From the NCBI GenBank assembly GCA_900770225.1, contig CAAGJU010000213.1, positions 1-56,457 of the forward strand: a stretch of 56,457 nucleotides of DNA. Reading direction: 5' to 3'. Below are positions 1 to 8,499 of this stretch, one piece after another. The DNA is from Lachnospiraceae bacterium (GTDB taxonomy: Bacteria > Bacillota > Clostridia > Lachnospirales > Lachnospiraceae). The notes below the pieces were generated by a model, which was given only the letters and a program-made list of their open reading frames with translations, did no database searches and was not told the origin of the DNA. Positions within the stretch are counted from its first letter, which is position 1, and each line of letters begins with the position of its first letter. Position numbers and translations under genes: made by a program.

Positions 1-134
1 CATAGTAGATTTTGAAAAGCACCTGTAAGGGAGCTCTATTAAAGTTACCCTTTTATAGCCACAGAACAAAAAGATAATTTTCTGCTAATTTATGCTTGAC
101 TTTTCATAGCTGGTCTCCTGTGGATCATCTGTTG
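1..134. other. Window edge, no gene called
   Basis: This lies downstream of rfbA on the minus strand. Reading leftward, an AGGAG-like site (complement of 115-119) is followed seven bases later by an ATG (complement of 105-107), but the frame closes after five codons (MKSQA). I see no other coding signal. It may be the damaged start of a further sugar-nucleotide gene or simply noncoding sequence. Confidence 0.4.
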
Positions 135-1034
135 TTATCTGCTGATCGTGTCCAGATACTTTCCGTTCAGGACATCCATCAGGTACTGGCCGTACTGATT
201 TTTCTTCAGCGGCTCATACTCCCGGAGCAGATCCTCACGGCTGATCCAGCCGTTCAGATAGGCAATCTCCTCCAGACAGCCGATCTTGCGGTGCTGATGC
301 TGTTCCGTAATCTTCACAAAGTTTGTGGCGTCAACAAGGCTCTCATGCGTTCCCGTATCCAGCCATGTGAAGCCCTGTCCGAGCAGTTCCACATTGAGTG
401 TCCCGTCCTCGAGATAGATACGGTTGAGATCCGTGATCTCGAGCTCGCCTCTGGCTGACGGCTTCAGATCCTTCGCATAGCCGACCACGCGATTGTCATA
501 GAAGTAAAGACCGGTTACACAGTAGTTGCTCTTCGGCTTCGCGGGCTTTTCCTCGATGGAAATGGCCTTGCCCGTCTTATCGAATTCCACAATACCGAAG
601 CGCTCGGGATCATCCACATAGTAGCCGAAAACCGTAGCGCCCTTTCCGGTCTCCGCATTGTTTGCGGCTTCACGCAGTCTCTTTGTCAGACCGTGCCCGG
701 CAAAAATATTGTCTCCGAGAATCATCGCCACCGGATCATTGCCGATGAAGTCCTCACCGATGATGAATGCCTGGGCGAGACCGTCCGGGCTCGGCTGCAC
801 CTTATACTGCAGGGAAATTCCAAACTGACTGCCATCTCCCAGAAGCTCCTCGAATCTCGGCGTATCTGCCGGGGTTGAGATAATCAGGATATCCCGGATT
901 CCGGCATTCATCAGTACCGAAAGCGGGTAATAGATCATGGGCTTGTCATAGATGGGAAGCAGCTGTTTGGACGTCACCTTGGTCAGCGGATAAAGCCGCG
1001 TGCCGGAACCACCGGCGAGTACGATACCCTTCAT
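135..1034 (-). CDS. rfbA: Glucose-1-phosphate thymidylyltransferase RfbA
   Basis: This 299-residue enzyme makes dTDP-glucose from dTTP and glucose-1-phosphate, the first step of dTDP-rhamnose synthesis for cytosolic supply to surface polysaccharide assembly. The nucleotidyltransferase signature GGSGTRLYPLT sits at residues 8-18, followed by LGDNIF near 110, an EKP motif near 160 and WLDTGTH near 225; the length is normal for the family. The ATG at 1034 gives the typical MKGIVLAGG start and has an AGGAGG site just upstream; a longer frame to 1076 lacks such support. It is the last complete gene of an exopolysaccharide group that follows a GT4 glycosyltransferase and a sugar transferase. The rest of the rhamnose pathway (rfbB, rfbC, rfbD) is not inside the window. 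Confidence 0.95.
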   Translation of the reverse strand: MKGIVLAGGSGTRLYPLTKVTSKQLLPIYDKPMIYYPLSVLMNAGIRDILIISTPADTPRFEELLGDGSQFGISLQYKVQPSPDGLAQAFIIGEDFIGNDPVAMILGDNIFAGHGLTKRLREAANNAETGKGATVFGYYVDDPERFGIVEFDKTGKAISIEEKPAKPKSNYCVTGLYFYDNRVVGYAKDLKPSARGELEITDLNRIYLEDGTLNVELLGQGFTWLDTGTHESLVDATNFVKITEQHQHRKIGCLEEIAYLNGWISREDLLREYEPLKKNQYGQYLMDVLNGKYLDTISR

Positions 1035-1103
1035 TGTTTTATTCCTCCTGGATTTATGCAGGTTACGGCCCTGCATATTGAAAGCATACCTGATCGCATT
1101 ATA

Positions 1104-2375
1104 TCATAGTTCATGCAGAAACAGAAGCGACTCCTCCATGGTGCGCATAAACGCACGCTCGGTGAAGTTTTCCTCGAACACGGAACGTGCCGCTGCCGCG
1201 AGTTCCCGGCGGTCCTGATCTGCCAGACGACAGATGGCTGCTGCGCCTGCCCGGATATCCTCCGGATCCACGTTCACGCCGATGCCGTGTTTTTCGATGA
1301 TGTCCCATGTGTCACCGCCAATCGTATTGATCAGCGGCAGACCGAATGACAGGTAGTCTATGGACTTCATCGTGAGACCCACATGGACGCTTTTCTTCAT
1401 GACGTTGAGGCCAAACCGGCACTCTGAGAGGATCGCTGCCTTCTTCTGTTCATCATAGACAGCCCCGTAATCCGTGAACGGAATGCCAGCCTGACAGAGC
1501 GCCCTCAGAAAATCCTGCTTGCCGTCGCCTTCTCCGATCACATGCAGATATACCGGACGCTGCGCCATGACCGCCTGCAGGATCCTGACAATGCCGTCGA
1601 TATCGATGATATGGTTGACGGCGCCCATGTAAACTATATGCAGCGTTCCCCGCATCCTCTTTCGGCTCGTTTCCTTCGCCATACCGGAATCCGCTTTCTC
1701 ATTGGGAGACCCTTTTGTCTCAGTCGCGGATAATTCCACGATGCTCGTCTTTTTTCTCTCGTCAGAGCCCCCGCCTGCCGCAGTCCCGGGCTGATCCGGT
1801 GTTGCATCCGTAGCTTCTCTCTTGAACCAGTAGAGTGTTCTGCTCTTCTCCGGATCCAGGGAGAGTTCCTTTCTGTACAGGCTGCATTCTGTAAAAATCA
1901 TGTCTGCCGCACCCAGATTCCGGTCGCGGAGATTCCGCCAGGCAGCCAGCGGAGGAAAGACTTCGATTTTCTTCAGCGGTAATGATTCCGGCCAGAGATC
2001 CAGCAGGTCAAAGACGATTCGGACGCCATACTTTGCGTGCAGCCTTCCGGCGGCTGCAGCCAGTGAATTGGCCGGGATCAGAATATACAGAAGATCAGGT
2101 CCGCAGCCAGCGGTGAAGAGATCTTCCAGATATTTTTCCACAGCGAGGGAAAAATCGCGGATTGACAGGATGCGCCGGACGGACAGATTGGACGCATAGG
2201 GGTTCATGTGCAGATATACATGCTGCGGATGCTCTCTCTTCAGCGTCTTCTTCCTGAGATGATCAAAATCAGAAAAGATCCAGGTGACCTCATATCCCTT
2301 ATTTCTGAAAAAATCACCTGCGGCTTCCGCGCGGGTCTCGTAGGTGGAGGAATGTGTGACGACAACCGCTCTCAT
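1104..2375 (-). CDS. GT4-type glycosyltransferase, probable exopolysaccharide
   Basis: The 423-residue protein has the two-domain layout of GT-B enzymes: an N-terminal Rossmann-like half (residues 1-185, with DLLDLWPESLPLKK near 123-136) and a C-terminal donor-binding half starting near VYMGAVNHI (about 248) and running through HVIGEGDG and SFGLPLINT. It probably transfers a nucleotide-activated sugar onto a lipid-linked glycan at the cytoplasmic membrane face; donor and acceptor cannot be read from sequence. Residues about 186-242, at the hinge between the domains, are a low-complexity stretch rich in Thr, Gly, Ser, Glu and Lys that is unusual for the family. The start overlaps the end of the sugar-transferase gene by four bases, which implies translational coupling. 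Confidence 0.85.
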   Translation of the reverse strand: MRAVVVTHSSTYETRAEAAGDFFRNKGYEVTWIFSDFDHLRKKTLKREHPQHVYLHMNPYASNLSVRRILSIRDFSLAVEKYLEDLFTAGCGPDLLYILIPANSLAAAAGRLHAKYGVRIVFDLLDLWPESLPLKKIEVFPPLAAWRNLRDRNLGAADMIFTECSLYRKELSLDPEKSRTLYWFKREATDATPDQPGTAAGGGSDERKKTSIVELSATETKGSPNEKADSGMAKETSRKRMRGTLHIVYMGAVNHIIDIDGIVRILQAVMAQRPVYLHVIGEGDGKQDFLRALCQAGIPFTDYGAVYDEQKKAAILSECRFGLNVMKKSVHVGLTMKSIDYLSFGLPLINTIGGDTWDIIEKHGIGVNVDPEDIRAGAAAICRLADQDRRELAAAARSVFEENFTERAFMRTMEESLLFLHEL

Positions 2376-3877
2376 AGCTCTTCCTGCTTTCTGCTTGTCA
2401 CGGCGTTCTCACGATTCCTTCCGTTACCGGCCATGACGTCCTCTTCATTCCTTTCACTGCCGGCGAAGGTATCCTCCCCGTTCCTTCCGCTGACGGCTCC
2501 CGCATCTTCACCGGTGACTTCCTCGTGGATCAGTTTGCTCTCATTCTCATCGAAGCCCTCGGTACTCTCCCTCTGGAAGACCGTCCGGACGGTGAGCAGG
2601 GCGATACGGAAATCAAGCAGCGTGGACTGGTTCTCGATATACATGAGATCCATGAGCAGCTTGTCATAGGCGGAGGTATTGTATTTGCCGTAAACCTGCG
2701 CGTAACCGGTCAGTCCGCCCTTGACGGAGAGACGGTAGCGGAACTCCGGGATCTCGCGCACGTACAGATCCACATGTTCCACGCGCTCGGGTCTCGGCCC
2801 CACAAAGCTCATATCGCCTTTCAGAACGTTAATGAACTGTGGCAGCTCATCGATCCTCGTGCGCCGGATGAATCGTCCGACCTTTGTGATTCTCGGGTCA
2901 TTTTCACCGGTAGAGGGCTGCACGCCATTTTTCTCCGCATCCACGATCATGCTTCGGAATTTCAGCATGCTGAAAATTTTTCCGTTTTTCGTATAGCGGT
3001 TCTGGCGATAAAAAACGGGGCCGCCGTCCTCTGCCTTGATGGCGATCGCAGTAATCAGCATGACCGGGGAAAGAATGATGAGAAACAGAAGGGAAAAGAT
3101 CACATCCATGATGCGCTTGACGACCAGTTTTCTGGGGTCGTTGTAGCTGTATTCATATTTCATCATGGGTGTGTCGAGCAGGTGCTTTGTCTCCGCTCCC
3201 TGCTCCAGGATATCCTCGATATTCGGCGTGAAGTAGAAGTTCTTCCGGTTCTCGATGCAGGGTTCGGTGAAGCGGATCTTCAGGCCCGGCGTGATATTGT
3301 ACATGATGACAGTCTCCACACCCTGCAGCCTCTGGAGAAACATATCATCATCCATTTTTTCGGATTCGGTGTAGAGAATGTCAAACAGATGCTTATAGCG
3401 GTGAAGGAGCCTGTTTTCAAAATTGATCGCTTCCTCCTCCGTCGACTGCTCGCCGTAAATGACAAGCGTTTTCTGCCGGGCGACATGGCGCATGAAATAG
3501 CGCTTGGTCTCCAGTGAAAAAATACTGGTTCCCGCCAGCTGTATGCCCATGACCACAAGCGTCGGTATGAAATTTCTGATCTGGTTGTAGACCAGCGAGC
3601 ACTCCACATACAGCAGCAGATCGCCGGCCGCAAAGGATACAAACTGAGAAAAAACAATGTCCGACACATCCGTGGATGCGATCCGGAATGCCTTGTACAC
3701 ATTACAGAGCGCACTGTAGATGATAAAGAATGTCAGCGCACTGAAGAGGGCGCCGAAAAGCTTATAGGTATCAAACATATACCTGTTGTAATATTTCACC
3801 CAGAAGATCAGGAACCATCCGACGTTCCACAGACGGAGGATCGTTCTGGCGGTATGCGTAACACGCTTATTTTCCAT
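2372..3877 (-). CDS. Polyprenyl-phosphate sugar phosphotransferase (EPS-priming)
   Basis: This 501-residue membrane protein should start exopolysaccharide synthesis by moving a sugar-1-phosphate from a nucleotide sugar onto undecaprenyl phosphate. The N-terminal third holds several hydrophobic segments (LWNVGWFLIFWVKYY onward), then a soluble Rossmann-like middle, then the bacterial sugar transferase domain: one membrane segment (VIFSLLFLIILSPVML), FYRQNRYTKNGKIFSMLKFR, and the catalytic-region motif DELPQFINVLKGDMSFVGPR. The start MENKRV at 3877 follows an AGGAG site; a frame extends upstream to 3928 without one. After the catalytic domain there is a tail of about 40 residues with degenerate repeats (Gly/Arg/Asn/Glu rich) that is not part of the family. 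It overlaps the sigma factor gene by 11 bases. Confidence 0.9.
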   Translation of the reverse strand: MENKRVTHTARTILRLWNVGWFLIFWVKYYNRYMFDTYKLFGALFSALTFFIIYSALCNVYKAFRIASTDVSDIVFSQFVSFAAGDLLLYVECSLVYNQIRNFIPTLVVMGIQLAGTSIFSLETKRYFMRHVARQKTLVIYGEQSTEEEAINFENRLLHRYKHLFDILYTESEKMDDDMFLQRLQGVETVIMYNITPGLKIRFTEPCIENRKNFYFTPNIEDILEQGAETKHLLDTPMMKYEYSYNDPRKLVVKRIMDVIFSLLFLIILSPVMLITAIAIKAEDGGPVFYRQNRYTKNGKIFSMLKFRSMIVDAEKNGVQPSTGENDPRITKVGRFIRRTRIDELPQFINVLKGDMSFVGPRPERVEHVDLYVREIPEFRYRLSVKGGLTGYAQVYGKYNTSAYDKLLMDLMYIENQSTLLDFRIALLTVRTVFQRESTEGFDENESKLIHEEVTGEDAGAVSGRNGEDTFAGSERNEEDVMAGNGRNRENAVTSRKQEEL

Positions 3878-4475
3878 AGATACTCCTGCGCAGATCTGCT
3901 GCCTTGCTGCGGATTCTCTGCAGCGCATTGTCGACTGATTTCGGTGTGCGCCCCATGCGGGCAGCTATTTCCACATAATCGTAGCCATTCAGATAATCTT
4001 CCAGCACGCGTTTTTCCATGGGGCTCAGCCGGCTGAAGATCTTTTTCCTGAGATCCTCGGCATTTTCCCTGTCCAGCAGCAGAGTCTCCGGATTGTCCCA
4101 GGCGCGGAAAACGGCATCCTGACCGTCTTCACCGATCGCATCGATAGAGACCGATGTGTTCAGTGATTTCTGCTTCAGCGTATTGGATGCCCCGATGGCG
4201 GTATATATCTGCCGCTCTGTCAGCAGCCGGGCATAAACGGCAAACGGGGAACCTTTCTCCGGATCATAGGTCCGGATGGCCCGGAACAGTCCCAGCATAC
4301 CCTCCTGGATCAGGTCTTCCTGACTGCCGCCCGTGAGGAAGTATGATCTGGCCACGGTGCGGACCATACGCTTGTACTTCTCGAGGAGGTATTCCTCCAC
4401 ATCCCCGTCTCCGCTTCGCAGGCGCCGGATCAGCTCCTCATCTGTCAGCTGGTCATAGGTAGTATTTCTGCTCAT
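3867..4475 (-). CDS. sigH: RNA polymerase sigma factor, SigH (sigma-30) type
   Basis: This 202-residue protein is a sigma-70 family factor lacking region 1. Region 2 reads YLLEKYKRMVRTVARSYF followed by QEDLIQEGMLGLFRAIRTYD, a pattern close to SigH of Bacillus and Clostridium. Region 4 near the C terminus has the helix-turn-helix YDYVEIAARMGRTPKSVDNA, with LQRIRSK after it. SigH directs early sporulation and, in some Firmicutes, competence genes; comFC and comEC in this window would be candidates. Its position after cysS, mrnC and rlmB matches the order known in Clostridia and supports the assignment. Repeated DNA separates it from the 3' end of rlmB. Confidence 0.88.
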   Translation of the reverse strand: MSRNTTYDQLTDEELIRRLRSGDGDVEEYLLEKYKRMVRTVARSYFLTGGSQEDLIQEGMLGLFRAIRTYDPEKGSPFAVYARLLTERQIYTAIGASNTLKQKSLNTSVSIDAIGEDGQDAVFRAWDNPETLLLDRENAEDLRKKIFSRLSPMEKRVLEDYLNGYDYVEIAARMGRTPKSVDNALQRIRSKAADLRRSIYGK

Positions 4476-4526
4476 GTCCGCTCTTACCTGAACTCCCGTC
4501 TGTTACTTCCCGCTTCTGCTGAAAGT

Positions 4527-4631
4527 CATGCACTTTCCCTCTGTCTGCGCCGACCATCGGATTCATACACTTTCCTTCTGTCTGCGCCGACCGCCGGATT
4601 CATACACTTTCCTTCTGTCTGCGACGACCAT
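4527..4631. repeat. 37 bp tandem repeat, about 2.8 copies
   Basis: Units begin at 4527, 4564 and 4601 with a 37-base period; each contains CACTTTCCYTCTGTCTGCG followed by a CGACC-rich segment. The array fills most of the spacer between sigH and the rlmB stop codon (4640). It is noncoding on both strands as far as I can judge and has no obvious hairpin. Confidence 0.9.
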
Positions 4632-4639
4632 GAACCGCC

Positions 4640-5785
4640 TCAGCCGCGTCTCTGGCGTACCACTTCGAAGGCAAGCACCCCTGCTGCCACGGAGGCATTC
4701 AGGGAATCGATATCGCCCTTCATCGGAATTGATGCCGTATAATCGCATTTCTCGCGCACAAGCCTGCTGACACCGGATCCCTCATTGCCGATCACGATAC
4801 CGACAGCTCCCGTCATGTCCACATCGTACATGGGGGTTCCGTCCATCGCCGCGCAGACAAACCAGATGCCCTTCTGCTTGAGCTCATCGATCACGGCAGC
4901 GAGATTCGTCACCCGCGCCACCGGCGTATAATTGACAGCCCCTGCCGACGCCTTGGCAACAACAGCCGTCAGTCCCACGGAATGATGCCTCGTGATGATC
5001 ACACCGTGCGCACCTGCCAGATTGGCTGTTCTGATGATCGCGCCGAGATTATGAGGGTCCTCAATGTCATCCAGGAGAAAAATAAACGGCTTTTCTCCCT
5101 TCTCTTCCGCCCTCTTCAGGATGTCTTCGACCTCCACGTAGTCCACGGCCGCTGCTTCTGCTATCACACCCTGATGGCTTCCCGTCTCTGACATCATATC
5201 CAGACGGTTCTTCGGCACATAGCTCACGACCGTACCCGCTTCCCGCGCCAGGCGGACAATGGAAGAGACCACGCCGTCGTGCAGATCTGCCTGTACGAAG
5301 AGCTTGTCCACGCTTCTGCCGGAGCGGAGAGCCTCAAGAACGGCATTTCTGCCCTCGATTCTGTTCGGATCCTCTTCCGCTGTTTTTTCCCGCGCGGAAA
5401 ACGCATCCATGTCCGGCCTGCTCTTTGCAGCCGCATGGCGGTCCGTCTTTCCGCTTTCTGCATACCGACGGTTGTCAGATGATCCATATCTGCTGCGTCG
5501 ACTGTCGTCCTGCGAGCCGTACCGGCTGCTCTTCCGTCCCGCTGACGCTCCATATCCGCCGCGCCGGCTGTCATCCTGCGAGCCGTACCGCCCGCCCTTC
5601 CTGCTGTCAGACGAACCGTATCCGCCGCTACGCCTGTCGTCCTGCGAGCCGTACCGGCCGCTCTTCCGTCCCGCTGACGATCCGTATCCACCGCGCCGGC
5701 TGTCATCCTGCGAGCCGTACCGGCTGCTCTTCCCGCTGCCGGATGAACTGTAACCGCCGCTCCGTCTGTTTCTTCTATCTGCCAT
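4640..5785 (-). CDS. rlmB: TrmH/RlmB-type 23S rRNA 2'-O-methyltransferase with repeat-rich N terminus
   Basis: The C-terminal 240 residues form a SpoU/TrmH (SPOUT) RNA ribose methyltransferase. An RNA-binding substrate domain begins at NRIEGRNAVLEALRSG (about 140) and the knotted catalytic domain ends with IVIGNEGSGVS and IPMKGDIDSLNASVAAGV, the SAM-binding motifs. It probably methylates G2251-equivalent of 23S rRNA in the cytosol. Residues 1-142 are not part of the family: residues 22-107 are four copies of a 22-residue unit beginning RYGSQDDSRRGGYGSS (66 bp DNA period), likely disordered and cationic, resembling RGG-type RNA-binding tails. The ATG at 5785 has a strong GGAGG site and overlaps the end of mrnC by 11 bases. 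Confidence 0.9.
   Translation of the reverse strand: MADRRNRRSGGYSSSGSGKSSRYGSQDDSRRGGYGSSAGRKSGRYGSQDDRRSGGYGSSDSRKGGRYGSQDDSRRGGYGASAGRKSSRYGSQDDSRRSRYGSSDNRRYAESGKTDRHAAAKSRPDMDAFSAREKTAEEDPNRIEGRNAVLEALRSGRSVDKLFVQADLHDGVVSSIVRLAREAGTVVSYVPKNRLDMMSETGSHQGVIAEAAAVDYVEVEDILKRAEEKGEKPFIFLLDDIEDPHNLGAIIRTANLAGAHGVIITRHHSVGLTAVVAKASAGAVNYTPVARVTNLAAVIDELKQKGIWFVCAAMDGTPMYDVDMTGAVGIVIGNEGSGVSRLVREKCDYTASIPMKGDIDSLNASVAAGVLAFEVVRQRRG
5465..5722 (-). repeat. 66 bp in-frame tandem array inside rlmB
   Basis: Three complete and one partial 66-base unit encode residues 22-107 of RlmB. The best conserved part encodes RYGSQDD, seen on the plus strand as repeated GTCCTGCGAGCCGTACCG-like blocks. The period is a multiple of three, so copy number can change without a frameshift. 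Confidence 0.9.
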
Positions 5786-6254
5786 CGTTTTCCTCCGACT
5801 TTTCCTTCAGACCGGCGAGACCATCTCTCACCAGCTCATATATCCTCTGCATTCTGCCGGTCAGGTACAGGTATCCGAGCACAGCCTCGAAGCCTGTCGC
5901 CCGACGGTAATCCTGAATCGGGGCATTCTTCGCATGCGTGGCCGCCTTCGCGTTGCGGCCGCGGTGATACACATGTGCCTCGTCTTCCGTCAGCAGCTGC
6001 TGCGTCTCCCAGACACCGACCATCTGTGACTGTGTCTCCGCATTGACCAGACCGCTTGCTCTTCTGTGCATCCGCGCCACCGGAGCTCCCGGAATACCTG
6101 TCGTCCTGACAAGCATGGCCCGGATGACCATCTCATAGATACCGTCACCGATCCAGGCGAGAATGAGCGGCGATTCCTGCTTTGCCTCGTGATCCGGAAG
6201 CGGTTCCGTCCGCCCGATCTCCGTCAGCATCCGTTCTGTGATCTCTTCCTTCAC
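5775..6254 (-). CDS. mrnC: Mini-ribonuclease III (MrnC)
   Basis: The 159-residue protein is an RNase III catalytic domain without a dsRNA-binding domain, the hallmark of MrnC, which matures 23S rRNA ends in Firmicutes. The first catalytic motif is LAWIGDGIYEMVIR (Asp and Glu ligands), the basic segment RGRNAKAATHAKN follows near 100, and the second acidic motif is ATGFEAVLGYLYLTG near 125. It starts inside the end of cysS with a four-base overlap and runs into rlmB, the usual cysS-mrnC-rlmB arrangement, so the two rRNA-acting enzymes are probably made together. Confidence 0.93.
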   Translation of the reverse strand: MKEEITERMLTEIGRTEPLPDHEAKQESPLILAWIGDGIYEMVIRAMLVRTTGIPGAPVARMHRRASGLVNAETQSQMVGVWETQQLLTEDEAHVYHRGRNAKAATHAKNAPIQDYRRATGFEAVLGYLYLTGRMQRIYELVRDGLAGLKEKSEENDGR

Positions 6255-7741
6255 TTGCGCTCCCAGCGGACACCGTCACGCGTATCCTTCAGTACAATGC
6301 CCATCTGCAGCAGCTCATCGCGGATCGCATCAGCCCTGGCGAAATCCTTTGCCTTGCGCGCCGCCTGCCGCTCGGCGATCTTTGCCTCAATATCCGCCGT
6401 CAGATCCTGCTCCTGTACATCCACGATCAGTCCGAGAATATCGCACAGACTCACGATCTCATCCTTCACCGCCGCGGCGAATGCCTTCGAGCTCTCCTCA
6501 GTGACCGCGATATTGGCAAACTTCACCAGATTGAAGATGGCTGCCTCGGCATCTGCGGTATTGAGATCATCATCCATCGCCTGCTCAAACTGCCAGCGGA
6601 AAAGGCGCATATCGTCAGGCAGGATCTTTTCCCCTGTCTCCGGATCCGTTTCCACCGTGAAGGGAATCCTGTTTCCGGCCGCGTCGACGCCGAGCTTTGA
6701 CCGCTCCGCATCCGTCAGCTCCTCCGTCTCCGCATGTGCCATGCGGTCATTCAGCGTCCTGACTGCCGTGCGGATTCTCCCGAGGGATGCCTTTGCCGCT
6801 TCCATGCTCTCCTCACTGAAGTTCAGTACCCGGCGGTAATGCGCGGAAAGCATGAAGAAACGGAGTACCTGCAGATCATATTTTTCCCCGATCTGCCGCA
6901 CGGTCAGGAAGTTGCCGAGGGATTTGGACATCTTCTCATTGTTGATATTCAGAAAAGCATTGTGGAGCCAGTAATGGGCAAACTCCTTTCCCGTTGAGCA
7001 CTCCACCTGGGCGATCTCATTCTCATGATGCGGGAAGATCAGATCCTCTCCGCCCGCATGGATATCGATCGTCGTCGAATGGAGATATTTGCGGCTCATG
7101 ACGCAGCATTCCGTATGCCAGCCGGGACGCCCCTTGCCCCACGGGCTCTCCCAGTACGGTTCCCCGGGCTTCATCGGTTTCCAGAGAACAAAATCCAGCG
7201 GATCCTCCTTCTGATCCTCTCCCGTGACCTTCAGATCACGGAAACCGGAACGCAGCTCATCGAGATTCTTGTGGGAGAGTTTTCCGTACTGCGTGTCCTT
7301 TCTCGTGCGGAAATAAACCGTACCGTTGACGTTATACGCATATCCCTTGTTCTCCAGATCCTGAATAAGACTGATCATCTCGGGGATCTCCTGCGTCGCC
7401 AGCGGATGTGTCGTCGCCGGCAGGACGTTCATCGCCGCCATATCTTTTTTCGTCTCAGCGATATATCGCTGCGATATCACCTCCGACGACACACCTTCTT
7501 CGATCGCGCGGTTGATGATCTTGTCATCCACATCCGTGAAATTGGATACATAATTCACGTCATATCCTTTATATGTCATATATCTGCGTGCCGTATCGAA
7601 AACGATCATCGGCCGTGCGTTTCCGATGTGGATCAGATTGTACACGGTCGGTCCGCACACGTACATGAGAACCTTTCCCTCTGTGATCGGGTGAAATTCC
7701 TGAATGGATTTCGTCAGCGTATTATAAAATCTGAGTGCCAT
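6251..7741 (-). CDS. cysS: Cysteinyl-tRNA synthetase
   Basis: This 496-residue class I aminoacyl-tRNA synthetase charges tRNA-Cys. The HIGH-type motif is PTVYNLIHIGNARP (residues about 30-43), the zinc-ligand positions include the Cys before GPTVY, the Cys in HTECCVMS and the HHENE histidines, and the KMSKSLGN loop lies near residue 270. The C terminus carries the anticodon-recognition helical region. Length is slightly above the usual 460-480. I see no T-box leader: the 198 bp upstream lack a specifier/antiterminator pattern, so expression likely depends on the operon. Confidence 0.96.
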   Translation of the reverse strand: MALRFYNTLTKSIQEFHPITEGKVLMYVCGPTVYNLIHIGNARPMIVFDTARRYMTYKGYDVNYVSNFTDVDDKIINRAIEEGVSSEVISQRYIAETKKDMAAMNVLPATTHPLATQEIPEMISLIQDLENKGYAYNVNGTVYFRTRKDTQYGKLSHKNLDELRSGFRDLKVTGEDQKEDPLDFVLWKPMKPGEPYWESPWGKGRPGWHTECCVMSRKYLHSTTIDIHAGGEDLIFPHHENEIAQVECSTGKEFAHYWLHNAFLNINNEKMSKSLGNFLTVRQIGEKYDLQVLRFFMLSAHYRRVLNFSEESMEAAKASLGRIRTAVRTLNDRMAHAETEELTDAERSKLGVDAAGNRIPFTVETDPETGEKILPDDMRLFRWQFEQAMDDDLNTADAEAAIFNLVKFANIAVTEESSKAFAAAVKDEIVSLCDILGLIVDVQEQDLTADIEAKIAERQAARKAKDFARADAIRDELLQMGIVLKDTRDGVRWERK

Positions 7742-7939
7742 ATCTACCCTCCGATATTCAGTCTGCTTCTGTCTGCCGTTGCATGCGCACCGGTCATACC
7801 CTGCAGATGTTTCTGCCGTTTTTCCTTCTGTCCGCCGCCGTGACCGGACGCAGTCCCGGCCTCATTCCGGGTTATCAGCGTCTCCGGCATCTGTCGCAAC
7901 CTGCTGTTATTCTTTCATGCTGCCATCAGGCCTCTGCTC
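7742..7939. other. Spacer between ispF and cysS
   Basis: This pyrimidine-rich (plus strand) stretch contains imperfect repeats of CTTCTGTCTGCCG and CTTCTGTCCGCCG, like the short words in the 37 bp array at 4527. No gene, tRNA-like cloverleaf or clear terminator is visible. Confidence 0.4.
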
Positions 7940-8488
7940 TCAGCGTCTCGGACAACCCGAACAGCCTGCCGCTCCCGGACAGCCGGCGGGCGCCCCTGCA
8001 TACGGATCTGTCTGAAATGCCTCATTGATGAGACAGACCGCCTGCGCGGCGATGCCCTCACCGCTTCCCGTGAAGCCCAGATGCTCTTCCGTCGTCGCCT
8101 TCATATTGACGCGCCCGGGATCGATGCCCAGTGCATCCGCCACATTCTGTGTCATCTGATCCAGATACGGGCGAAGTTTCGGGGCCTGACAGACGATCGT
8201 GCAGTCCACATTTTCCACAACGTAAGCCGCCTCATCGAGCATCTCCGCCACACGCTGCAGCAGCTTTATGCTGGAAGCACCCTCATACGCCGGATCACTG
8301 TCCGGAAAATGATATCCGATATCCTTCATGGCCGCGGCCCCGAGCAGCGCATCCATAATCGCGTGAAGTGCCACATCCGCATCAGAATGTCCGAGAAGTC
8401 CCTTTTCAAAAGGTATCTCCACACCGCCGAGGATGAGTTTCCTCCCCTCCGTCAGGCGGTGCACGTCATATCCAGTACCAATCCGCAT
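7940..8488 (-). CDS. ispF: 2-C-methyl-D-erythritol 2,4-cyclodiphosphate synthase
   Basis: IspF closes the cyclic diphosphate in the non-mevalonate isoprenoid pathway, working as a cytosolic homotrimer. The family signature is complete: MRIGTGYDVHRL with metal-binding Asp and His, HSDADVALHAIMDALLG, YHFPD, and KATTEEHLGFTGSGEGIAA. The start at 8488 has AGGAG five to six bases upstream; an ATG at 8503 overlapping the previous stop codon is possible but leaves the ribosome site inside the gene. After the usual end (LINEAFQTD) there are about 20 extra residues rich in Gly, Pro, Ala and with three Cys. It follows a glycosyltransferase gene in the same train. Confidence 0.95.
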   Translation of the reverse strand: MRIGTGYDVHRLTEGRKLILGGVEIPFEKGLLGHSDADVALHAIMDALLGAAAMKDIGYHFPDSDPAYEGASSIKLLQRVAEMLDEAAYVVENVDCTIVCQAPKLRPYLDQMTQNVADALGIDPGRVNMKATTEEHLGFTGSGEGIAAQAVCLINEAFQTDPYAGAPAGCPGAAGCSGCPRR

Positions 8489-8499
8489 ATTTTCTCCTG

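Noticed and set aside
4527..4631. Small CRISPR array
   Set aside because: 37 bp units are directly adjacent with no spacers and there are no cas genes.
5465..5722. CRISPR array
   Set aside because: The repeats are contiguous, in frame with rlmB and lack unique spacers.
7742..7939. T-box leader for cysS
   Set aside because: No T-box motif or antiterminator/terminator pair is visible.
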